Assembly (NCBI GenBank): GCA_000733355.1
Contig: JNVV01000013.1
Span: 196,574 to 208,570 of the forward strand
Origin: Falciphora oryzae
Lineage: Eukaryota > Ascomycota > Sordariomycetes > Magnaporthales > Magnaporthaceae
DNA: 11,997 nucleotides
Direction: 5' to 3'
Below the pieces are notes generated by a model, which worked only from the letters and a program-made list of their open reading frames with translations, had not been told where the DNA came from and searched no databases. Made by a program: the position numbers and the translations under genes. Shown piece by piece: positions 1 to 8,207 of this stretch. The first letter of the stretch is position 1; every line of letters starts with the position of its first letter.

Positions 1-1809
1 TGCATGGCTGTGGTTGGACCGCAGCCAAGCGCCATAAAAAAAATAAAAAAATAAAATTAAATAACTAAATAAATAAATACTCGAACTCGGGCCGGCCTCC
101 GAGTAGCGAAAAAGGCACAAGGACAGCGCGTCTCTGTCGCAGCAGTCATCGAGTCTATGCGGGTTCTGGGGAAGGCGTCCAGGGTCCATGATGATTTGGA
201 CCAGACGGGCTATGCCATGCAATTCCCCAAACGAAGGGTTAATTCAGGCGATACCAGAACCACGGTAATGGGAGTGCGCTTTTCACAGCCGGACGGTGGA
301 CCAACGGACATGCAAGGCAAACGGCCAAATGCCAGCGTTACCGCGACCCGTCATGCTACACTCACGATGAAGGCTGGGTTTGTTGGGGCGCTGTCGGCCT
401 GTCGAGGTCAGCGCTCGCTGCATCCATGCCTCCGCGAGGTGGGCCGATAGCGAATTGCGGGTTGACGGGTAAATAAGCCGAGAAGTGTTTTGATTGCATT
501 GACAGAGGCTATATAGCATTGGATGGAAGAGGCAGGAGTGGCAGGCAACGGACGGCACCCTTCGTGTTTCTCGCATTGATTATGGCCAGCTATCTCGCTA
601 GATAGGCAACCAATGTCCGTCGGCATCACCAATATCTTGGATTGATTCTGGTTCTGGGATTTCATGCGCGGATGGCATCCCGGGCAATCGAGGGCCGCCT
701 AATCCTGTCTGGATCTGCTTCGAGTAAGCGCCGTTATCCGCACGGTCTTGCATGCCCTCGATGCAGCGCTCGCTCCTCCCCTTGTACCTCAACCCGTTGA
801 ACCGGTCGGTCGCGTGGATTACGCTGCTAGTCTCTCTGCCAGCTTCGCCAACGTCCTGTCGCTCGCCACGTGGTTCGTCGTTCGATCGGTTCGTTAGCGC
901 TCCCGAGGGTCGGTCTGCGTGCGTGAAATCCTTTTTTTGCCCCTCTTCGTTCGTCGACTGCGACACCACCTTGATTGTGGCCGCAGATGGCGATGCAACG
1001 CCAGGCACTCGCGACCAAGTATCGCTTCTTCTAAATGCCATATTTTTGTTTCTGTTTGTTCTCTAGCATTGCTTGCCACGATGCCGGGGTACCTACAACA
1101 CCACCTTGGATGGCTATCCGTCAAATCCGAGGAGTCGCAAAATCACGGTCATTGATTTCCATGTTGGCTGTGCCTCCTAGCACACAGAGAGCAACCTGAC
1201 GCGGAGCTACACTCGATCCCGTTGGTTGGCACACACGTCTGCTCGGCAATATCGATGCGATAAAATCTCGAGCCAGTCCTTCCACCAGGGAGGTATCAAC
1301 TTCACTGCCGGTCGCTGCGCCGCGCTTGTAGTTTTTGGCACGCCCAGCTCCCTCTGCCACTCTCGGGGTCTTGTCTAGATCCCAAGGACGCCATCAGAGG
1401 GGGCAAACAGGCCGTGATAGAATGCCGACTGGAGGGGTCGGCTAGGTCTCGTCGCCATGTGGTCTATTTTAGCTCCGTCACGATGCGAGGGATTGCATGC
1501 CTGACGGCGGAACGAGCTGACCAAAAGCTGAGATCATGGACTTCCCTGCTCCCTGGCCTGGGCGCAAACTCGCTATCAATGGGGGCAAAAATTGGAAAGG
1601 GGCGACCCGCATACCCCGCGTTTTGTTTGCAAACTTAGCCTGTTCTTGGCCTCATTGGCCTTTTGGCTGCGAAACATGTGCCGAAAACCCATTCCGGGTG
1701 GGTGCCAATGTCCTTGGCGGACACCCATGGCTGCGAGCGCCCGGCCTGCCATCCATATTGGCGCCGGTGGTCCCCATGCAAGATTTGATGGGAAAGTGAT
1801 TGAGGGAAG

Positions 1810-1827
1810 CGAGCAGGGCCCTGCTCG
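1810..1827. repeat. 18-bp perfect palindrome (GC-rich)
   Basis: The sequence CGAGCAGGG/CCCTGCTCG is its own reverse complement over 18 bp. It lies about 370 bp before the transporter start codon and runs directly into a short tandem repeat sharing the CTGCTCG core. It could be a dimeric regulator site or a cruciform-prone element; the sequence does not decide. Confidence 0.75.
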
Positions 1828-1845
1828 GCCTGCTCGGCCTGCTCG
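1820..1845. repeat. Tandem 9-bp repeat, about 2.9 copies
   Basis: Units of CCTGCTCGG occur at 1820-1828, 1829-1837 and, short by one base, 1838-1845. The first unit forms the right arm of the adjacent palindrome. The array is short and may be a slippage product or a cluster of binding half-sites. Confidence 0.75.
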
Positions 1846-1914
1846 AATCTGTCGCTTCCCACGCCGGCCGAGGATCCAGGGATCCCACCCTCGAAGCTCT
1901 CGGCAAGCATCCAC

Positions 1915-1932
1915 ATACTACGTACGTAGTAT
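1915..1932. repeat. 18-bp perfect palindrome ATACTACGT/ACGTAGTAT
   Basis: A perfect inverted repeat with no spacer, 260 bp before the transporter start codon. It contains a TACGTA core. It is a candidate site for a symmetric DNA-binding dimer in the transporter promoter, but no regulator can be named. Confidence 0.75.
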
Positions 1933-2192
1933 TGAGAATGTTACACAATCAGAGATCCGTACTGTGTGCTCCGTAATTTGCGATGGAACCCTCCTGGGCT
2001 CAACCTTTAAAGGGGAGACGGGTTGTCCTTCCTCTGTTTCCCCTGGTGAATTTTTTCGGCCGTCTGTTCAGGTCCTCGTCCCGAACTCTTCCATTCCCTC
2101 GTCCAGTCGCGCTTTATTGTGCGCACTAGGCTTTTGTTTTCTTTGGACAGACATCGGCGTCTATTCTCCTTTCTTTTTTCCACGTTGTAACA

Positions 2193-3929
2193 ATGATGTC
2201 TGACAGGAAAGGTCAGTGCTTCTGTTATCCTTCCCACGTGACACCAACATTTCGCTAATAAACCCATCACCATCGCGCAACAGACGAGCATATATCCGGC
2301 CATATCGAGGCCCCAGGCGACTCGACAAAGTCCGACTCGGAAAATGGATCCGAGTTCACTTGGACGGAGGAGGAGGAGACCAGAATCAGGCACAAGATCG
2401 ACTGGCATTGCGTCCCGATTGTGACGGTCCTGTACCTCCTCTGCTTCCTCGACCGCATCAACATCGGCAACGCCCGAATCCAAGGTCTTGCAAAGGACCT
2501 GGATCTGAACACCGGCGTGCGCTTCAACTGGTGCTTGTCCATCTTCTACATCGTCTACCTGCTCGTCGAGGTCCCCAGCAACATCATCCTCAAGCGCGTC
2601 GGTCCCCGCTTCTACCTGCCATTCCTCGTCGTCGGCTTCGGCTTCGTCTCGCTCTGCACCTCCTTCGTCCGGTCCTTTGAGGGTCTCATGGTTGCCCGCG
2701 CCGTCCTTGGTATTTTTGAGGGTGGCGCCATGCCCGGAATGGCCTTCTTCCTCAGCTGCTTCTACAAGAGGTCTGAGCTCCTCTTCCGCATCGGCATCTA
2801 CGTCTCGGCTGCTTCCATGGCCGGCGCCTTCGGCGGTCTCCTCGCGGCGGGCCTCGCCATGGTTCCCGAGTGGGGAATCGCGTCCATGCGCATCCACACG
2901 TGGCGCAACATCTTCTTCTTCGAAGGTCTCTTCACCTGCATCCTCGGCCTCCTGGCCCCCATCTGGATGCCGACCAGCCCGGGAGACGCCTATTTCCTCA
3001 ACGAGCGCGAGCGCCGCATCGCCGCCGAGCGCCTCTCGCGCGAGATGAAGGGCAAGCCCGAGGAACATGTCACCTGGGCTGACTTCAAGAAGGCCATCTT
3101 GTGCCTGCACAACTACACCTGCGCCTTCGGGTTCTTCCTCATCAACATCACGGTCCAGGGCCTGTCCGTCTTCATGCCCACCATCCTGTCCTCCGGACTC
3201 GGCTACGATCCTACCAAGTCGCAGCTCATGAGCGTTCCGCCCTACGTCGCCGCCTGCCTCGTCGCCATTGCCATCGCCTACCTCAGCGACAAGACGAAGC
3301 AGCGCGGCATCTACCTGGCCATTTTTGCCGTCATTGCCCTCATTGGCTTCGCCATCCTGCGCTTCCACACGGAAGCCAACATCAAGTACATGGCCATCTT
3401 CTTCGTCACCGTCGGCGCCTTCCCCGGAGGGCCCGCATTTTTGGCTTGGGCCATCAACAGTACGTCGTGCAGCCGTCATGCAGTAGCAGCCGTTTTGGTG
3501 CGACCTTGCGACCTTGCTAACCCACATTCTTTCCCCAACCCAGACTCTGCAGGCCCCGCCGTCCGCGCCGTTTCCAGCGCTTACGTCGTCACCCTTGGTA
3601 CCATTGGCGGTATCGTCTCAACGTAAGTTCCCCCGTGTAACAACACGCAAACAGCAATAAAAAAGGGAGTCCGATAGCTGACGTGAGAATTTAAACCCTC
3701 TAGATGGACATATGTCGGAGCGGACGCACCGAACTTCCCGACCGGCCACACCATCAACTTCGTCGGCCAGATCATCGTCTTCGGCCTCTCCGTCTTCGGC
3801 ATTGTCTACTGCCTCTGGGAGAACAGGCTTCGCGCCGCGGGCAAGCGGGATCACAGGCTCGAGGGCCTCACCGAGGAGGAGCAGGACAAGCTCGGCTTCA
3901 AGCACCCCAGCTTCCGCTACATCACTTAG
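2193..3929 (+). CDS. MFS transporter, Dal5/allantoate-nicotinate permease-like (anion:cation symporter family)
   Basis: Spliced gene of four exons: 2193-2211, 2284-3459, 3544-3622 and 3704-3929, giving 499 residues. Introns of 72, 84 and 81 nt start GTCAGT, GTACGT and GTAAGT, end CAG, CAG and TAG, and carry branch sites CTAAT (2254), CTAAC (3517) and CTGAC (3678). All phases join in frame. The start ATG sits in CACGTTGTAACAATG context, and a 19-nt first exon supplies MMSDRK. The protein has an acidic cytosolic N-terminus, then EFTWTEEEE (residues 30-38), KIDWHCVPI, a first helix ending in DRINIGNA (63-70), EVPSNIILKRVGPR (102-115), RAVLGIFEGGAMPG (145-158), WRNIFFFEG (213-221), a charged central loop with NERERR, and a second helical half followed by a hydrophilic C-terminal tail. 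These are hallmarks of fungal plasma-membrane ACS-family carriers of organic anions such as allantoate, nicotinate or related acids; the actual substrate cannot be told. Length is normal and no key part is missing. Confidence 0.93.
2212..2283 (+). other. Intron 1 of the transporter gene, after a 19-nt first exon
   Basis: Donor GTCAGT follows codon 6 plus one base; acceptor CAG at 2281-2283. Removing it turns the split codon into GAC and joins the start codon to the reading frame that continues into EFTWTEEEE. Branch site CTAAT at 2254-2258, 26 nt from the acceptor. Without this splice the first good methionine would lie inside the conserved region, so it decides the start. Confidence 0.85.
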
Positions 3930-5229
3930 ACTGTCACCAGGCCTTTCATTTCGTCGACCATGGCACCCGCTCTTTGGATTCTCTTGCCTGTCCATCTCTT
4001 TTGGCTACTGCTTCCTCTACTTGCATGTGCGGTGGGTATCCGAGCCGTTATAGGGTCTTGGGGCCCACCTAGTAACAAAGAAATGTCCTGGACTGTTTGG
4101 ACCGGCATGTATATATACTAGCATAGGCCCTGCTATTCTTCCGGCTGATAGGAACTAGAGACTTCCAAAAATTGCAGGTGCGCTTGATATATGCAACGTT
4201 CATGGAATTGCCAAACCATAGGAATGATCGTCAATTCCATAACAAGCCAACCGAGGGATGAACTTTATGGAATGATCCAGACGAATAGAGTACCTTTTAG
4301 ACTCTGGTTAGTATATCTGAACAAAAAAGGTGGGTGGTTTGGAATGCATGATCTTCATGCTATCGAGCTGAGCTGTAACCAAGAAACCGTTGATGCTCAT
4401 CTTGACCAACACCGCCAAAGACTGCTAGGATAACCTGGCCATGGAGTGACAGTTTTCCATGGAACCAGTGACGGCTAGCCCGTATTAAATGCGAGTGAGC
4501 CAGACGATTGTCGACCTTCAGGGATGCAGGCTCTGTCAAGAGTGATTGGGTTTCTCCTGAACTTTATGCGTGCAACCCATCATGAACGTTCCAAACTTGT
4601 CTCGTAGATCCCGAACAGTTTATGAATATTTCACGGCACCGACTGATGATTTCATGGCTCTCTCCAATGCCTCGATAGCATCTGTCACCCCGGTATTGTG
4701 GAGAGCAAGGTTCGAACCACTCCGGGGCTGAATCGTCTATTACCCGACTTTCTCTGCACCTGATCAACGAATCGTGCATCAAGTATCAAGTTCTAGTTGT
4801 ACGGATGGAACGTGACCATATCGAGATAATGAATGGGTGATATTATGCTCATTGGCTATTAGATTATGACTCCGGAAGACAACCGCTCGTCACTCCATTC
4901 CATCGCCTTGCTTCATGCCCCTTGCTCAGACCTTAGAACTCGGCTGGAAGGGAATGATTCGCCTTCTACAAGCCTATATATAGAACACGGCTCCGTCTGC
5001 TAGTCCAGGACTCTGAACCTGCTAGCAAACGCACACTCTACCATCCGCCGCCGTGCAATACCCCTGTGTTTCCAACTCGATAACTACTGCAAGCTCCTCT
5101 GCAGCCACGATCTATCTCGCCTCTTGAAGCGCTCATCCACGCCATCTACATACGTCTGAACTCCCCGGAACACGATATCTTCTCTGAGAGCTCGCGACTT
5201 CAGAACAAAGCCCAGCCTCAACGCCCACA
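3930..5229. other. Intergenic region with 3' trailer, inverted repeat and downstream promoter
   Basis: The first about 200 bases are the likely 3' untranslated region of the transporter gene. The middle is lower in GC than the flanking gene and holds only unsupported open frames (for example 80 codons at 4191-4433). A 9-bp inverted repeat, ATGGAATTG/CAATTCCAT, lies at 4202-4210 and 4232-4240, and a 7-bp one, CCATGGA/TCCATGG, at 4439-4445 and 4456-4462. The end holds a TATA box and a pyrimidine-rich leader for the next gene. Confidence 0.6.
4975..4982 (+). promoter_or_regulatory. TATA box upstream of the 54-codon gene
   Basis: TATATATA followed by a C/T-rich, A-poor stretch that runs to the ATG at 5230, as expected for a fungal core promoter and leader of about 200 nt. 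The spacing implies a fairly long 5' leader. Position and composition are the only support. Confidence 0.45.
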
Positions 5230-5394
5230 ATGCCGTCCATGGATGACATACAGAACAACAGTATGGACAAGGTGTCGGAAATGATGGCGGAAGATCTTGC
5301 CCGGGTTAGGAAGCAGAAGGAAGAGGAGGCCAAGAAGAGGGCCGGAGAGAAGAGCAAGGGAGAGGCGACTGGCAAGCGGAAGAAGACGACCTGA
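5230..5394 (+). CDS. Small charged helical protein, 54 residues, function unknown
   Basis: I do not recognise this protein. The ATG is in strong fungal context (CCCACAATGCC) after a TATA box and pyrimidine-rich leader, and the frame ends at TGA 5392-5394. Residues 1-12 are polar. From about residue 13 an unbroken run of heptad-compatible, highly charged sequence (MDKVSEMMAEDLARVRKQKE, then EEAKKRAGEKS) predicts one long alpha helix. The last residues, KRKKTT, are basic and could act as a nuclear localisation signal. There are no cysteines, no signal peptide and no membrane segment. It could be a stand-alone small protein or a chance ORF in a transcript; start context and promoter favour real translation. 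No intron is needed and none is evident. It is too short for reliable family assignment by eye. Confidence 0.5.
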   Translation: MPSMDDIQNNSMDKVSEMMAEDLARVRKQKEEEAKKRAGEKSKGEATGKRKKTT

Positions 5395-6152
5395 AAGTGA
5401 TGGCATCGTGCCGGCGGACAGTTTCCTAGGAGCCGTCCTATGATGGCAATGAATATTCTTGACCACTTGTCGTAGACTCAATATTGATTACTGGAGTCCC
5501 TGTTACATGGTTTAATCGTGTGACATGAACCTTGGATAGATGTGTATGATTTCCTACTCATTAGCATTGTCGACTTCAGGTTGGTCCATGAACGTCTCGG
5601 TTCCGGTTTTCCCCGCCCCGTAGTCATCGGTAGCTGATACTCGACTGCGGTCAAGAAGCACACTTTGACCAGGGCTAATTAAAGGAAAGCAATGATATAA
5701 TTAAATGAAGGGTTCTGAATGTACTGCGATCCATTTGTAATTCTCGTTTCCCTTCCCAGGGAGTACGTGGAAACGTATCACCCTAGCTAGGAGAAGAAAG
5801 AGATACTACGAGAAAGGAGTTGAGGGTATTTAATTATGCGAGGCTTGAGAAAAAAAAAAAACAAAAAAAAGAACAGAACAGCACTACTTAAAAAGACGTA
5901 TGCCAACCCTATTGCCGTCCTCGATAGTCCAACAACGACAGCGCAGCATTTGAAACAACGATTGGGCAGCGATGTGAGATAGGGCAAGATGGTAAGAGAG
6001 GGAAGATAGTCCCTAAGAAACCAAACGGACAAGCGAGGAACGCTCGACCCAAGAAACACTTCGAACAAGCGATACTCCGCGCAGTAAGCGGAGGTACCTC
6101 TCTGGGTACCGAGTAAATAGAGCTCGACAAGATGGGGGTCAGGAAGCCAGTA
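5395..6152. other. Convergent 3' region between the 54-codon gene and a minus-strand gene
   Basis: No gene supported. It should contain the 3' trailers of the plus-strand gene ending at 5394 and of the minus-strand gene ending at 6153. An A-tract (12 A at 5850-5861, one C, 8 A at 5863-5870) is poly(T) on the minus strand. A six-base stem, CTCCGC/GCGGAG, lies at 6075-6080 and 6088-6093, next to the palindrome GAGGTACCTC (6091-6100). Minus-strand open frames of 93 and 105 codons here overlap the small gene's last intron, last exon and trailer in other frames and look like chance. Confidence 0.55.
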
Positions 6153-6947
6153 TTAAGGACTATGTCTGTCGAAGAAGCAGTTCCTTTGGATCTCGTCCTG
6201 TAGCATGTGTTAGCACTTGGGGACATGAATAGAAAATTGTATCATCAAGCTACTGGAAACTGGGGATTTGCACATACATCTGTTAATCGAGACCCAGCGC
6301 GGATGTTGAACTTGTCGTGCTGCATCTGACCCGGGGGATTGTCAGTATACCTTCAGGCTCACTGCGGCCGGCCCGTGAGGGGGCGAGGGGCGGACGAACA
6401 ACGACGTGGTATTTGCCTTCGCCGAAGCGGTCGTCGAGAAACTTTAGAAGCTTGCAGGGATCGACGGACCGGGCCGCGATCTTCTGTGGCTTGGGTGGAC
6501 TTTCTCCGGGCGCGGGAGTGGCAGTCCGTGATGATGAACCTTCACCCATTGGATCACGAGCCCAATTGGCAGCTTCAACGGCCCTGTAGCAAAACTAGAG
6601 TGAATGCAATATTGAGAGCGAAAATTTCAGACGGCGTGATGTCGTGTGGGAGATAAACAGGATATATGCCTTTTGGTGCGTTGGCTGCTATTTGAGGCTC
6701 TGTGTTTGGGATCAGCCTGGGGAACAAGATGGAGCGGTAATGACTCGGGGGGGTTGCGGATGGGACGACGACAGACATTTATCACTCGTAGACCTTTTCA
6801 GAAGGGCTGTCTCTGCCTCGCCCCCTGACGGCGCGGGGAGGGATGCACCGCCGGGCTCTGCGAGGATCGTGGCACCGGGCTATGCCGCAGCTGAAGCACC
6901 GCCACCACATGAATTTTGTGTACGTACCCGGGGATAAATTGCCCCAT
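6153..6947 (-). CDS. Small intron-rich gene, 98 residues, unknown function; paralogue of the gene at 11445-11979
   Basis: Reconstructed from splice signals on the minus strand. Exons are 6947-6928, 6583-6400, 6325-6278 and 6197-6153; introns are 344, 74 and 80 nt. Donors are GTACGT (6927), GTTCGT (6399) and GTATGT (6277); acceptors are CTACAG, GTCAG and CTACAG. The second and third introns have branch sites CTGAC and CTAAC, and all phases fit. The product starts MGQFIPG, continues AVEAANWARDP, has a Ser/Pro-rich linker (about residues 19-45), then a compact C-terminal domain: VDPCKLLKFLDDRFGEGKYH (47-66), MQHDKFNIRAGSRLTD (exon 3, 69-84) and DEIQRNCFFDRHSP. I do not know the family. There are no membrane segments. 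The first exon is the least certain part; if it is wrong, the ATG at 6549 gives 80 residues and keeps the whole C-terminal domain. It is divergent from the kinase gene. Confidence 0.7.
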
Positions 6948-7847
6948 CTGTGCTGATCAAGCGCCACCCAGAAACGATTGAAGGCCGAGTTGAACGGAGC
7001 CTGCCCTGCCTGGCATTCCGAGGGACATTTGTTTTTTCCCTGGCACACACCATTACCGAGACCTCTGCCAAAAGGCCGTCGCGGCTCTGCACATTCTAAT
7101 CTTCTACAGTCCTAGTGTTGGTCCACTCGTTCGTGCTGCTTCCAATGGAAATGGAAATTCGGGGGCGAGAGGAGGGGCCGCCGGGCGAGTGTCGTCCAGC
7201 CATTCGAGCTGGTTGCCCCGTCCTCCTGACGGCCCCCTCAGCAGGACCGCGGGCCTCCCTCAAGCGTCTGGTGGCTGCATCCACTATCACACGCCTCTGG
7301 CGCCCGTGGCGTAATTAGAAGCACCTGTGAGGCCCGTTTTCGGCGACCATGGCCCCCTCGACTTTTCAGTGTGGTGGCGAAGCGGAGATTCTGGTCAGGC
7401 TCTCGACCAAAGGAGCTTTTTACTCGGTTTTCCTGCCCTTCTCCGGCACGGATTTCTCGCACAAGGTGGTGGGTAAGCAGTCAGTCGGTATGCGCCCGGT
7501 TCCCACCCACCGCCATCCCATTATTTTCGCGGCGGTCAACCAACACCACCCGTACATATATGTATCGAAGCGGGCGGCAGCCTGGTCTTCTTCGACCTGG
7601 AGGGAGCCGCGTCCTGCACCGTCGCCGCCGAGCTGCAAGCCTCCATCCAGCAACATCCCAAACCAAATTTTCCATGATCTGAGGGTCTATCGACCGACTG
7701 CCTGAGATATATAAAAAAACAAGCCCATGCCCGACATTGCGCAGATTTCTGAGGCTGTCGGCCCGGACCTCTCCATACCTGCCAATTCCTTTCACCCTCG
7801 CCTTCCGCATCTCCCCACCCCCTCGAAAACTGGCGTCTCAGACAAAG
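6948..7847. other. Divergent intergenic region between small gene and kinase gene
   Basis: About 900 bases between the first exon of the minus-strand small gene and the first possible exon of the kinase gene. Open frames on both strands (up to about 120 codons) overlap each other and show no recognisable features. It most likely holds two promoters back to back. The kinase-side promoter is visible as a TATA box at 7708-7717; no clear TATA box is seen on the small-gene side. Confidence 0.55.
7708..7717 (+). promoter_or_regulatory. TATA box for the kinase gene
   Basis: TATATAAAAA, followed from about 7760 by a C/T-rich stretch that ends just before an ATG at 7848. This is the usual layout of a fungal core promoter and leader. 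It places transcription start near 7740-7790, well upstream of the kinase start chosen at 8208. Confidence 0.55.
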
Positions 7848-8174
7848 ATGCAGCTCAGGCAGGTGAGTCACCCTCTACATACTAGTCGCGGAGCGGTTAC
7901 TGCGCGCCCTTACACGGCTCTTACATGTAATATTTGTGTACTATTCGATGCCTCTTGATTTTCACACTTTCACAGTCGTACCCACCTGAGGCGACCGACT
8001 TTGCAAGCCCGTCTGCCTCAGGCTTATCCCATATCTCTGTTCCTGCCCAATCATGTTTTTGTCAACCCGAAACTCCCATGGGCTGGAAAGTCAGGCTACC
8101 ATGCTGTCCTCGACGGCATTCCTTGATGTTGTACCAATTCCGAGGCGCTCCCGCACTAAGTCAATCACGTTCAG
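7848..8174 (+). other. Candidate 5' exons of the kinase gene (7848-7862 and 7976-8089)
   Basis: An ATG at 7848 opens a 15-nt exon (MQLRQ) ending exactly at a strong donor GTGAGT (7863), with acceptor TTTCACAG at 7975. The next exon reads SYPPEATDFASPSASG and stays open. A second intron from GTCAGG (8090) to TTCAG (8174), 85 nt, would join it in frame to KNETLGEASTD and then the kinase frame that contains the ATG at 8208. All phases match, adding 54 residues. Alternatively 7863-8174 is one intron, or the first intron lies in a 5' untranslated region and translation starts at 8208. The second donor is weak and its possible branch site (CTAAG) deviates from consensus. Confidence 0.45.
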
Positions 8175-8207
8175 AAAAACGAGACTCTTGGAGAGGCCTC
8201 CACAGAT

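Larger units (their letters stand above)
1..2192. other. Gene-poor region upstream of the transporter gene
   Basis: No gene could be supported here on either strand. Open frames exist (up to about 200 codons) but they overlap one another on both strands, show no recognisable domain, and are not linked by convincing introns. The first 100 bases hold an A/T low-complexity tract (about 36-82). The last 400 bases contain palindromes and short tandem repeats (listed separately), a TTTAAA at 2006-2011 and a pyrimidine-rich stretch (about 2015-2190). That last stretch reads as core promoter and leader of the downstream transporter gene. What the first 1.5 kb does is unknown from sequence alone. Confidence 0.6.

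Noticed and set aside
598..1041. Minus-strand open frame of 147 codons
   Set aside because: No domain or convincing start context, overlapped by equally long frames on the other strand, and no neighbouring exons could be found.
1592..2203. Plus-strand open frame of 203 codons running into the transporter start
   Set aside because: No recognisable domain, it overlaps the palindromes, TTTAAA and pyrimidine-rich leader, and ends in another frame just past the transporter ATG.
2007..3527. Minus-strand open frame of 506 codons opposite the transporter gene
   Set aside because: It is the reverse of a strongly C-ending coding strand, which removes stop codons from that antisense frame. Its composition (Asp/Glu/Gly/Ala-rich, no domain) is typical of such shadows, and the plus-strand gene is unmistakable.
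4709..4718. GGTTCGAACC resembling a tRNA B box
   Set aside because: No T-arm stem forms around it on either strand and no acceptor, D or anticodon arms are found upstream.
5787..6226. Minus-strand open frames of 93 and 105 codons
   Set aside because: They overlap the last intron, last exon and trailer of the 98-residue gene in other frames; the spliced frame is supported by branch sites and by the paralogue.
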